Positions 16,710-25,158 of a DNA stretch of 64,000 nt are shown here, one piece after another. Numbering within the stretch: the stretch's first letter is position 1; each line of letters starts with the position of its first letter. The position numbers and the translations under genes are program-made. Under the pieces are notes generated by a model, which saw only the letters and a program-made list of their open reading frames with translations, did not search any database and was not told the origin of the DNA. The stretch is from positions 124,001 to 188,000 of the forward strand of contig NZ_FOSB01000002.1 in the NCBI RefSeq assembly GCF_900114165.1, read 5' to 3'. The stretch is from Halobacillus dabanensis (GTDB lineage: Bacteria; Bacillota; Bacilli; Bacillales; Halobacillaceae).

Positions 16710-18602
16710 TTAACTTACAACCTTCCTTCTTCCAGAACAATAAGGACAGCCTCTGTTTAAACAATTACGATTATTAACCGTGGCTTCCCATTCATGACCT
16801 TTAGAGCAAACCCACCAAAAATACTTATTAGAATTTACTGCCACCTCTTTTGGGACCTTGTCATTTAGTTGGTAATTCCATTCTCTTGCAAGGTGGGGGT
16901 TGTTCTTTTCCAAGGAATTAAGGTCGCTAACCCTCCTCCCGCTACAGTCAGGACAATTGGTTCCCCTGCTCCTATGACCAAGAGTTGTTTTCCATTCATG
17001 TCCATACTTACAGATCCACCAAACTTTCTTATTAGAATAAGGTGAGAACTGCCCTAATGATAGCCCTTCGTTTTTTTCGCCATTCCATTCTTTCTCTAGG
17101 TGAGTTAGTTCATCTGTATTCTTTGTTTTCTTGAATTTTAAATACTGGCTGTATATCTTTACAGCGGCCTCTTGAGTATTGATCGAAAGTTCTTTGATCT
17201 TTTTTCTGTGTTTTTCACCCAAAGAAAACATTTCTTCAAAGCACTCAAACAACGCAGTGATGCATTGATCAAGACCTAATTCTTTCGAGTGATTAATAGT
17301 GCAAGCACTATAATACTCCATAAACGGAAGATTCTCTGTTCGTATTCTAAACAAAGGAACACACAGTTTTTTTAATATTCGATTTTTATTCTTGTCTCGT
17401 ATTTGCTGCTCCATCCTTTTGTGCGTATATCCATCATACTCAATAGCGACATTCAACTCAGGTATATAGACATCTACTTCACATTTATTAGAACCTTCAT
17501 TCATTTTATGTCTATTCTTGGCACTGCCAAAAATTTGTACTACATAAAAATAAATCGCTTGCTCCGCGAATGAAGTTTGGGTATAGATTTTACATTTAGG
17601 ACACCCTTGTCCGGCAACCCTTTTGTTAACAGCTGTTTTCCACTCATGACCATGGTTACATACCCACCAAACTTTCTTCCCTGATCCAATTGATACCTCA
17701 TATGGAGAAAGTAACCCATTTTTATTATGATGCCATTCTTTTAATAACTCCTTTCTTAGAGATCCTATTGAACTTTCTATAGTAACTTTTTTGTTTGAAC
17801 AATAAGGACATCCTCTCCCTTTTGATCTATTGTTACAAGATGCTTTCCATTCATGACCAGATTTACAAATCCACCATACTTTTTTAGTGCTTCCGTAAGA
17901 AACATCAGAAGGTGACAGTACATTTTTCGTTGAATGCCATTCTTTAGCTATATCTGGATGAGTAATCTCAAGGGAATTTTCAGATAAGTTGTTTTCATTT
18001 TTACAAGTAGGACAGGGAGCACCATTAGTCCTACTTGCTATTTTCATCTTCCATTCATGACCATTAGAACAAATCCACCATACTTCTTTATTAGATCTTG
18101 GAGTGAACATGTTAGGAGAATCATTTCCATTTTTTTCATAATTCCATTCTAACGCAACATCTGGAAATAGCCCCATTAGTGACTCTTTTGGTACTACTTT
18201 TTTGCCATTGCAAAAAGGACAACCTGTTCCTCTTGTTCTATTACATACCCTTGCTTCCCAATGATGACCTTTCTCACAAATCCACCATAGCCGCTTACCT
18301 GAATTAGGTGCTAATTCTTCTGGATTAATACCTTCGTTTTTCATATAATCCCAAGTTTTCATTATACTTGGGTATAAAACACCGAAAGATTCCTCAGGCA
18401 AGACCCTTTTACCACTACAGTATGAACACCCTCTTCCTTTTAAGAAATCCTTACTGCTCATTGAAAACACATGGTTCTTAGGACATTGCAGCATAACCTT
18501 TTCAGTTCTGTTTTTCACCTCTGGGGAGAGAAGAGAGTACCCTCTCATTTTTAATTGTGCTAAAAACTCTTGATATTCCTTCTTATTCAAATTGGACACC
18601 AT
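16710..18602 (-). CDS. Zinc-finger-array protein (DUF4379-type repeats) with embedded PD-(D/E)XK-like nuclease
   Basis: 630 residues. Six full treble-clef repeats and one partial N-terminal one share the pattern KEW-(n)-KKVWWICKSGHEWKAS-(n)-GCPYC, each with CxxxH and CxxC ligand pairs. Between repeats 5 and 6 (about residues 345-425) lies a DUF559/Vsr-like nuclease segment: SFAEQAIYFYV, CEVDVYIPELNVAIEYDG (putative catalytic D and E), then a KNRILKKL helix. Zinc fingers would hold DNA or RNA and the nuclease cut it. ATG 18602 has only a close AAAGG, so the start may be slightly downstream. Defence function is inferred. Confidence 0.75.
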   Translation of the reverse strand: MVSNLNKKEYQEFLAQLKMRGYSLLSPEVKNRTEKVMLQCPKNHVFSMSSKDFLKGRGCSYCSGKRVLPEESFGVLYPSIMKTWDYMKNEGINPEELAPNSGKRLWWICEKGHHWEARVCNRTRGTGCPFCNGKKVVPKESLMGLFPDVALEWNYEKNGNDSPNMFTPRSNKEVWWICSNGHEWKMKIASRTNGAPCPTCKNENNLSENSLEITHPDIAKEWHSTKNVLSPSDVSYGSTKKVWWICKSGHEWKASCNNRSKGRGCPYCSNKKVTIESSIGSLRKELLKEWHHNKNGLLSPYEVSIGSGKKVWWVCNHGHEWKTAVNKRVAGQGCPKCKIYTQTSFAEQAIYFYVVQIFGSAKNRHKMNEGSNKCEVDVYIPELNVAIEYDGYTHKRMEQQIRDKNKNRILKKLCVPLFRIRTENLPFMEYYSACTINHSKELGLDQCITALFECFEEMFSLGEKHRKKIKELSINTQEAAVKIYSQYLKFKKTKNTDELTHLEKEWNGEKNEGLSLGQFSPYSNKKVWWICKYGHEWKTTLGHRSRGTNCPDCSGRRVSDLNSLEKNNPHLAREWNYQLNDKVPKEVAVNSNKYFWWVCSKGHEWEATVNNRNCLNRGCPYCSGRRKVVS

Positions 18603-18719
18603 CCTTTTTTTATTTTGTTAGGATTGTGACCAATCTGCTCATGAAATATACACAAAGTATTTATTATTTCCAAAAAGTAAAGAACAAATACTCAATTAAA
18701 CACTTTTTTTGTAAAATTC

Positions 18720-18777
18720 TCGATTAACATTATGTTTATATTTACGTTTCTTTATGTTTTAACCTAAGGTTAATCGA
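18720..18777. repeat. 9-bp inverted repeat upstream of the zinc-finger nuclease gene
   Basis: TCGATTAAC (18720-18728) and GTTAATCGA (18769-18777) are perfect inverted copies 40 bp apart, in the promoter region of the gene that starts at 18602. They could be a split operator. Confidence 0.4.
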
Positions 18778-18838
18778 AAATTTCACTTTGCAATCTTTTA
18801 TTACTTAGGCTTATGTTTTTCTACTATAAACTTTTAAT

Positions 18839-20728
18839 TTATGTAATATCGTTTAATACTTCTTCATTTATAATTATAGTCGGATACCCCTTACATGGAA
18901 TATCTAACTCTTCTTTAATAACCTTATTTAGTCTCTGTTTTACCATTCCATATTTGATACATACCTCACTCATAGTTCTTTTGATTTTAGTTTCAACTAA
19001 TGATTTAGTTTCTTTCACAACTGGGTTCACATTTTTTATCACTTCAGTCTCAGTTGTCCAGCCCTTTTTCTCCACCAATTCCATAGTTACTCGTTCAATT
19101 GTCTTAACAAGTTGAGTATCTACTACCTTTTTATTTTTCATTTGGGGAAATACTCGATCAGCTTCCTCTTGACCTAGTGTACGCAGTATCATTTCTCGAC
19201 TAAATGCTTTCATGGTAAAACCGCAATCTACGAACTCTATAGCTTTCTCTTCGCATTTACTTAGTGTTTCATGATTATATTCGGGAATTGAATAGTAAGT
19301 TGTTAAATATGTTTGATTTTTTTTAGCCGCTTCAAACTTCGCTTTCTTCAATAAATGTTCAGGTATTTCCTCTTCAGGCACCTTTTTTATAAGTCCTAGG
19401 TATGTAAGTAAGGCAATTCTGTCAGTCAACCTTCTAGCATTGATTCCAAGTGCCTTAGCAATATAACTTATACTAGAATAAAACAAGGGTGTACCAGTGA
19501 TGTCTGTAAAATATTCCGTTTGCAGGTGTTTTCTGGAGAGAACCTGAAAGAATGTAAGTAGCTTTATGTACCTTTTTATTCTTTTATTTAATTCTGGATA
19601 CAAACTTTCGATTTTCTTACCGTTTACTATGCGTTCATTATTTTCTAAGATTTTTCTTCTATCCTTTTTCCAATCACTTTCTATGTATTCTATTTTGTAA
19701 ACTCTTTTAAGAAACTTCATCGATTGTTCTTCATTAAGACCTGTTAACTTTTGAGTTATAGTGATCATGGTGTAGCTAACACCACAATTACTACTCAAGC
19801 AGTTGTACACGTTTTTCTTATGTGATGTTTTGTTCTTCACTATACCTGCACTTGGGTTTTCATCATCATGGAAGATGCAATTAAAGCTATTACCACGAAT
19901 CCCTAAATATTGATTCATATCACGTTCTTTAATGTATTGCCAGAGATCAGCATGGTTACTAACTCTCATCTCTTGAGGATTTAATATAGCCTGCAACGCT
20001 TCTACGTTTTGTTCTTTAATATACTTGAGGTTGTTTGTACCTTTTATTTCTTGTGTATTTACTTTATGTTCACTATTTGTATCCTTTAGGTTATCCTTTT
20101 TGTTTGATTGGTTCTTATTTTTTAATTCACAATTGGGTAGTTCACTTAATATTTGCTTAATGGAGTATCTATTTCCATTAAGCTCCAATAATTCTACCAA
20201 GAATCTTTCGTTTGGATTTTTGCACCAATAGGTGTTGGGAACTCTCATTAATCTGTTAGGGGTGGTAACAGCAGGATCAGCATCAAAGTAATTTATAAGT
20301 CCTTTTTGACACTCTTCAAACTCATCCCTCGTTGCTCCATCATTTAAAAACCAGTACACATGGTAACCTCTTCTCGTTTCAATAATGCAAGAGGGGTTGT
20401 AGACAAACTCTTGAACCTCCATAAGTTTTGAATATTTGTACTCAGTGATTTGGTTGTGTACGCTTGTTTCGAGCTTTTCATCAACTTCACAGTCTAGATC
20501 CATGAACACAGCATTAAATTTGTGGATACGTGCACTTTTGTAGCCTCCCGAGTTAACCACAAAGTATATTTCTCGGTTTTGAGCGTTATTATGTTCTATC
20601 TCTTCGACCACTCGTTTATAATCTCTTTCTACGGAACCTTTGCAATCAACGACATCGTTTTTCTTTTTTATGAATCGAAAGTTCGTACCCTTATCTCCAT
20701 GTAATGCCTTGAAAAATTCTTTATGCAT
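18839..20728 (-). CDS. Replication protein with RepB/AEP-type primase and CHC2-like zinc finger
   Basis: 629 residues. The N-terminal primase domain shows FNAVFMDLDCEV (metal-binding DLD near 77), CIIETRRGYHVYWFL (near 115-130) and DPAVTTPNRLMRVPNTYW (151-168), the pattern of archaeo-eukaryotic-type plasmid primases. A zinc-finger segment follows (FNCIFHDDENPSAGI ... YNCLSSNCGVS, about 280-320), like the CHC2 fingers of DnaG. The rest is basic and helical; no helicase motif is visible. ATG 20728 has AAGGAG 9 nt upstream. It probably starts replication of the excised element. Confidence 0.78.
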   Translation of the reverse strand: MHKEFFKALHGDKGTNFRFIKKKNDVVDCKGSVERDYKRVVEEIEHNNAQNREIYFVVNSGGYKSARIHKFNAVFMDLDCEVDEKLETSVHNQITEYKYSKLMEVQEFVYNPSCIIETRRGYHVYWFLNDGATRDEFEECQKGLINYFDADPAVTTPNRLMRVPNTYWCKNPNERFLVELLELNGNRYSIKQILSELPNCELKNKNQSNKKDNLKDTNSEHKVNTQEIKGTNNLKYIKEQNVEALQAILNPQEMRVSNHADLWQYIKERDMNQYLGIRGNSFNCIFHDDENPSAGIVKNKTSHKKNVYNCLSSNCGVSYTMITITQKLTGLNEEQSMKFLKRVYKIEYIESDWKKDRRKILENNERIVNGKKIESLYPELNKRIKRYIKLLTFFQVLSRKHLQTEYFTDITGTPLFYSSISYIAKALGINARRLTDRIALLTYLGLIKKVPEEEIPEHLLKKAKFEAAKKNQTYLTTYYSIPEYNHETLSKCEEKAIEFVDCGFTMKAFSREMILRTLGQEEADRVFPQMKNKKVVDTQLVKTIERVTMELVEKKGWTTETEVIKNVNPVVKETKSLVETKIKRTMSEVCIKYGMVKQRLNKVIKEELDIPCKGYPTIIINEEVLNDIT

Positions 20729-21033
20729 ATGCATCCTCTCCTTATCCTCTTCTTTCGCAACACTCCTTTCATGTTTTGACCAATACAAAAAAGCTAACAG
20801 CTATTAAACGATTAGTTAAACTAACACCATCCCACTTCCCATTGGACATACTTCACCCAAGAGTAATGTTGATAGTGATTCAGTTTGTTCATTTACGTTT
20901 TGAGCTGTTAGCTCTTTTTATGTTTTAAATTGGTTTATGTTTGTGTTGCATGTATCACTTTACAACACCTCTAGTAGTCTGTCTAAATTACTTGCACCTG
21001 CGAAAAATATTTTTTAGTACGTAGAACAGCTTT

Positions 21034-21109
21034 AAGTCAAGTCGTGGTTTTAGTGTCATAGATAGGTTCTTTATGAATTTATAGAGCCTATTAGTGACAC
21101 TAAAACTAT
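21034..21109. repeat. 76-bp palindromic repeat, copy 1
   Basis: Identical to 21293-21368. Within it, 21048-21105 is an imperfect palindrome: TTTTAGTGTCA at the left end is matched inverted at the right end, with ATAGG/CCTAT inside and a small AT loop. It is preceded by TCAAGTCGTGG, which recurs at 26141-26151 near the integrase. Confidence 0.9.
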
Positions 21110-21292
21110 AGCCATCAGTAGCTGGATATTATATAGGTGATACTACTTAGATTGTAAAACACACGCCTACCTTAATTAGTTATCAGTAATTAATAATCAT
21201 AGACTTTATATCTTCTATTTACTAAAGGGTTTATCTGATTACCACAACACATTTTCCAGTTTTTTCCCCTCCATATGCCACTGCAGCAGCTG

Positions 21293-21368
21293 AAGTCAAG
21301 TCGTGGTTTTAGTGTCATAGATAGGTTCTTTATGAATTTATAGAGCCTATTAGTGACACTAAAACTAT
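21293..21368. repeat. 76-bp palindromic repeat, copy 2
   Basis: Exact copy of 21034-21109, 259 bp further on in the same orientation, again led by AAGTCAAGTCGTGG. Palindrome at 21307-21364. Two such hairpins beside a primase gene fit primase recognition sites or iteron-like origin elements. Confidence 0.9.
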
Positions 21369-21520
21369 TAAGCTAGAGCATAGACGTATATTCTATGTAT
21401 CTCCATTAAAGAAATTGAAGTACACAAAGAACATTTCAATTAGGCATAGATGGCATTTAAAAAATGTAGGCTTCGGCAGTCGGGGCTATACATCAATTCC
21501 TGTATAAATACAAATTTACA

Positions 21521-21572
21521 TGGAGCAGTGGGTTCGTTAGGCTGAGTAGCCTGCATCCCCCTACTGGCTCCA
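21521..21572. other. Structured GC-richer non-coding segment
   Basis: TGGAGC (21521-21526) pairs with GCTCCA (21567-21572), enclosing an inner stem AGGCT (21539-21543) with AGCCT (21548-21552). The composition differs from the AT-rich surroundings. It could be a small RNA, an origin hairpin or part of a single-strand origin. I cannot name it. Confidence 0.35.
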
Positions 21573-21873
21573 CTGCAAAAACTCATAACCAAAAAGGCCC
21601 ATATCAAGATATTCTGGGATAGAATGAACTGCCCCCCATATATTGAATACCATCCCTACATTCCTTGATTTCCAAATACCAATTCTGTCAACAAACTCAA
21701 CCCTCTCTCATAGCAAAAAATTAAACTGTTATAGGGCTTATCTTTCTACATATCCTCATCCACATATTGTATTCACATCTATTTTCTTGGAAATGGCTGA
21801 TTTGTATTTAGAGGTGCTGAGTGTTTGAGGAAAATCATGCGTAACGTATTGCCGAATATACCACCTTTCTATT

Positions 21874-21901
21874 TTGACACATGTTTTTGAGACACTATAC
21901 A
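21874..21901 (+). promoter_or_regulatory. Predicted sigma-A promoter with structured leader
   Basis: TTGACA (21874-21879), a 16-bp spacer and TATACA (21896-21901) form a near-consensus promoter pointing at the gene at 22087. Overlapping it, GACACT/AGTGTC and TACACC/GGTGTA are interleaved inverted repeats (21891-21943). A second possible promoter (TTGAAA, 16 bp, TAAAAT) lies at 22029-22056. Confidence 0.5.
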
Positions 21902-22086
21902 CCTTATCAAACCAGATAGCACAGAGTGTCTAAATTGGGTGTACATAAATGAGACGATATCGCTTACTCTTTTGTATACTTTTATCTTAAGTCTACTTCA
22001 ACTAATCTTAAGTATTTTAAGGAAAATTTTGAAAATAAGGAATATTGTTGTAAAATGTCATTGAGACTTTTGAAAGGGGTGTTTTC

Positions 22087-22953
22087 GTGCCTGATAGTGC
22101 ATTATTCTCAAATGGAGCAACATCTGTAAGGGAAATAACCGCTGATGACATTGATCCTTCTTCTTATAAGGACACTTATAAAGGTCAGTTATATTGTACC
22201 TCTGAAAATTGTAACGCAAAATTAGTAGTAGTCTTTAGATACTCGAGAAGAAACTATTTCAGAACACTACAAAATGAGGACCATGACGAAGATTGCATCC
22301 ACTATTTTGAACGATCTGCAACCAGAGGAGGGATAGATACCCAAGAAACGATAAATGTAAGAATGTCTGAAAAGCAAAAAAGAAATGCTTTAAAAAGAGC
22401 ATTCTCTCTTTCACAAATGACCGATGAACAGATTGAAGAAATGAGAAAAAAACAGAAAAATCGTAAGAAGAACACTACTACTAACAATAGAAAGGATACT
22501 CAAACAAGGATAGAACCAACTCTAAACGGAGAAGTAGATGAAGAAAAAGAAAGGGAGGCGTTAAAAAAGAAGAAAGCACCTAGTCTATTCAATAGAGGAG
22601 CAGATGCACTTAGTGAATCTGACTTAGGGAAACCACGAGTAGTAAGTGGTGAAGTAATTAGTGTTTACTCGAAAAAAAATTTTGCTCAAATAAAAATTCG
22701 TAGGGGAAATACGACTTTAAGTGTTAAATTTGAAGAGGCATTCTTTGCTGATAGTCCAAACTCAGATGGACTTTTCGGCAATATAACTAAATACTCAGAA
22801 AAACACGGACCTCTTATTTTCAATGGAATAGGTGAAGTGCGGGTTTCATCTACTACAGGAGAATATGAAGTAGCAATATTTAATGGCAACGATTTTACAG
22901 TCGAGGGACGTACATTGCAATCATTATCAGCTATTGTTGCAACTTGGGGGTGA
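22087..22953 (+). CDS. Zinc-binding/OB-like protein upstream of the SIR2 gene
   Basis: 288 residues, no named family recognised. The N-terminal part has YCTSENCNAKLVVVFR and then NEDHDEDCIHYF, a C-x4-C...H-x3-C pattern that suggests one zinc site. A basic, charged linker (about 97-160) leads to a beta-rich C-terminal domain (GEVISVYSKKNFAQIKIRRG) resembling an OB-type nucleic-acid-binding fold. GTG 22087 follows AAAGGGGTG. It is separated from the SIR2 gene by a hairpin and 123 bp, same orientation. A sensor or DNA-binding partner role is speculation. Confidence 0.65.
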   Translation: MPDSALFSNGATSVREITADDIDPSSYKDTYKGQLYCTSENCNAKLVVVFRYSRRNYFRTLQNEDHDEDCIHYFERSATRGGIDTQETINVRMSEKQKRNALKRAFSLSQMTDEQIEEMRKKQKNRKKNTTTNNRKDTQTRIEPTLNGEVDEEKEREALKKKKAPSLFNRGADALSESDLGKPRVVSGEVISVYSKKNFAQIKIRRGNTTLSVKFEEAFFADSPNSDGLFGNITKYSEKHGPLIFNGIGEVRVSSTTGEYEVAIFNGNDFTVEGRTLQSLSAIVATWG

Positions 22954-22956
22954 ATA

Positions 22957-22986
22957 ATAAGACACCTTTTTAACTTGGTGTCTTAT
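22957..22986 (+). terminator. Hairpin between the zinc-binding and SIR2 genes
   Basis: ATAAGACACC (22957-22966) pairs with GGTGTCTTAT (22977-22986). The T-run after it is poor, so termination may be partial and allow some read-through into the SIR2 gene. Confidence 0.55.
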
Positions 22987-23076
22987 ATTATTACTCACTC
23001 TTATAATAACTAATGTCCTAGATGACTCACTTTATGGTATATTTTACATGTAATGTTATTATGAGGAGGTCTCGAA

Positions 23077-24531
23077 TTGTCAGTCTATGAAGAATACCTC
23101 GATAGTTCCCTAGCAAGGCTAAGAACTGTTCTTGATGATAGTGGAAGTAGACCAATATTGTTTATGGGGTCTGGAATGTCTATCAGGTACTTAGGTGCAC
23201 CAGATTGGTTAGGTTTACTTGAAGAACTCATTAACCTGAACCCTAACAAACGCTTTCCAATAGGCTATTATACTCAGAACACGAATAATGATTATCCAGA
23301 GGTAGCTTCTGCAATTATTGATGAGTATCAAAACTATGCATGGGAGAAATATGGCGAGGGCGTTTTTCCAGAAAGACTATATGACCACCATTATGATAAG
23401 AGTATTTTCCTCAAGCACCAAATTTCTGAAGTGTTAAATAATTATATGCAAAATTTTAATATAAATGATAATACGTACAGCGAGGAATTAGATGCATTCA
23501 GTAATTTGAATCCGCATGCAGTTATCACAACTAATTATGACACCCTGATTGAGCAGTTACTACCAAGTTATAAAGTAGTAGTCGGACAACAGGTGATAAA
23601 ACGCAAGGAAGCCACAGAAATAGGTCATCTATTAAAAATTCACGGTTGTATGTCTACACCTTCAGAGATTGTCGTGTCGACTCACGACTATATTGGGTTT
23701 AAAGATAAGCAGAAATATCTTATTGCAAAATTATTGACTTATTTTCTAGAACATCCAGTCATCTTCTTAGGCTATTCGTTAAACGATTCTAACATCAAAG
23801 GAATATTGTCCGATGTTGCTGAAATAATTAATGAAGATGTAGATGAAGTTGTCAATAATATTTGGTTCATTGATTACAAAGATGAAATACAAAGTAGCGA
23901 CAATCCACCTACAGACAAAACAATCGACTTAGGTGGAGGTAAAAGTATTAGGGTTAACTATATTCAGCTTAATGACTTTACTCCCTTATACGAAAGTTTA
24001 TATCAGCGTAACTCTATGACAATGGACACTTTAAGAGAGCTCCAGAATAATATTTATAACATCGTTAAAAGTAGGAGTATTACCAATCTCGAAGTAGACA
24101 TGCTCAGCATTGAGAGTATAAAAGATGAGGAAGAATTAAGTAAGTTACTAGGTTTAACTACTAGTAGCCCAGATGAGTTACCAGATACAGGTCACGATGG
24201 TGTGAAAGTTATAGGCATAGGTAACGTATCAAGTACAGAGCAACTAATGGGGCTGTATCCTATGAGGATTTCACAAGTAGCCTCTAAATTGGGACTGTCA
24301 CATTGGCACCCAGTGGATAAGATGATTAAACAGATTGAAGGTGAAACTGGGTTTGGTATAAAAGACACCAATAACCTATACCATATTGACATTGGTATTA
24401 ACCAGTCTGAACATCGTTATTCAAAAAAAGCCCTTCAACTTTTTGAGAAGGTTTTGAATGATGAAGAGTATCAAATCATCAATGAGGAAGAAGAGATTGT
24501 TACTCCTTCTCAACAACAAATTTCAATGTGA
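23077..24531 (+). CDS. SIR2-like NADase-fold protein, candidate defence effector
   Basis: 484 residues. The N-terminal SIR2-like domain (about 22-290) has ILFMGSGMS (NAD-binding GSG, residues 31-33), VITTNYDTLIEQL (Asn153, Asp155), LLKIHGCM (His189, catalytic position) and FLGYSLNDSNI. The C-terminal ~110 residues (YPMRISQVASKLGLSH ... HRYSKKALQLFEKV) look like a winged-helix unit rather than the SLOG domain of ThsA or a transmembrane domain. TTG 23077 has GAGGAGG 8 nt upstream. Stand-alone SIR2 proteins in islands typically deplete NAD during phage infection; that role is inferred. Confidence 0.75.
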   Translation: MSVYEEYLDSSLARLRTVLDDSGSRPILFMGSGMSIRYLGAPDWLGLLEELINLNPNKRFPIGYYTQNTNNDYPEVASAIIDEYQNYAWEKYGEGVFPERLYDHHYDKSIFLKHQISEVLNNYMQNFNINDNTYSEELDAFSNLNPHAVITTNYDTLIEQLLPSYKVVVGQQVIKRKEATEIGHLLKIHGCMSTPSEIVVSTHDYIGFKDKQKYLIAKLLTYFLEHPVIFLGYSLNDSNIKGILSDVAEIINEDVDEVVNNIWFIDYKDEIQSSDNPPTDKTIDLGGGKSIRVNYIQLNDFTPLYESLYQRNSMTMDTLRELQNNIYNIVKSRSITNLEVDMLSIESIKDEEELSKLLGLTTSSPDELPDTGHDGVKVIGIGNVSSTEQLMGLYPMRISQVASKLGLSHWHPVDKMIKQIEGETGFGIKDTNNLYHIDIGINQSEHRYSKKALQLFEKVLNDEEYQIINEEEEIVTPSQQQISM

Positions 24532-24912
24532 TAGATTGAAATCGAGAACTATTACACAGGCAATAACCCCCGAGAAAGTCCTGTAATAATAGAATGGTTA
24601 CAAAACAGTGAGCACTCTATTTATATCCCTATATTGATCGGGTACTTTTAAGCTGCTTCTATAGGCAGAACCTTGGTAAATCTTTTTCAAAAAGTAAAGT
24701 GTATTTTGAATTATAGGATACTGAAAGGCTTGTGGTGATATTAGCCAATTGGGTGCGATTGATGAATAAGCTAATAAATACAACCAATGGACTTCCAATA
24801 AGGGAAGTCCATTTTACTAATAAAAACCAATACTAAACTCCAACAGAACCATTAATAAAAAAGGAGTAGAATCAACTACTCCTTTTACTACATTACACTT
24901 TCTTTATAGGAT
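24532..24912. other. Intergenic region with two terminators
   Basis: No supported gene. ATGGACTTCC/GGAAGTCCAT (24787-24812) and AAAAGGAGTAG/CTACTCCTTTT (24859-24886) are strong hairpins; the second can work in both directions. They insulate the SIR2 gene from the recombinase genes that converge on it. Confidence 0.7.
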
Positions 24913-25149
24913 TTATATATCTAAGTTATTTAGTGGGTTATACCTATCATTTTGTTCTTTCAAGGCTGTTCCCCACAAGTTCATATACCTTTGAGTCATT
25001 CCCAATTTCTCATATCGCAAGATTTTCTCTAAGGTTAACACATCCATACCATTTATTAGAGAACGGTGAGCAAAAGTATATCTAAATGTGTTACAGGATA
25101 GTCGAACGCTTTTCTCGATAAGCGTGTTCTCTAGGTCGCCAAACTGAGA
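24913..25149 (-). pseudogene. C-terminal fragment of a second tyrosine recombinase
   Basis: The minus strand encodes the end of a phage-type integrase: NTFRYTFAHRSLINGMDVLT, then LEKILRYEKLGMTQRYMNLW, ending at 24913. These correspond to the HxxR region and the C-terminal Tyr (TQRYMNLW) of the catalytic domain. The frame begins after a stop just 10 bp from the end of the intact integrase and has no N-terminal half, so it is a relic of an earlier or recombined integrase. Confidence 0.8.
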
Positions 25150-25158
25150 CGAACATGG

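Larger units (their letters stand above)
20729..22028. other. Large non-coding region, candidate replication origin
   Basis: About 1.3 kb without a convincing gene, upstream of the primase gene. It holds two 76-bp palindromic repeats (21034-21109, 21293-21368), a structured GC-richer segment (21521-21572), a short plus-strand terminator (GAGCT-gtt-AGCTC followed by T5, 20902-20919), an inverted AGCTAACAGCT pair (20792-20802, 20903-20913) and a promoter at 21874. The concentration of repeats beside a rep gene suggests an origin. Confidence 0.5.

Noticed and set aside
21521-21572. tmRNA or tRNA-like gene
   Set aside because: The hairpins do not give a cloverleaf, no GTTCRA T-loop with a matching acceptor is present, and there is no CCA-type end.
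20729-22028. CRISPR array
   Set aside because: Only two copies of one 76-bp palindromic repeat, spaced 183 bp apart, with no cas genes; not a CRISPR pattern.
15421-24531. Thoeris system (TIR plus SIR2)
   Set aside because: The TIR and SIR2 genes are ~7 kb apart, on opposite strands, and the SIR2 protein shows no SLOG domain.
24598-24798. 66-residue minus-strand ORF
   Set aside because: No SD, overlaps the terminator hairpin at 24787-24812, and the sequence has no protein-like pattern.
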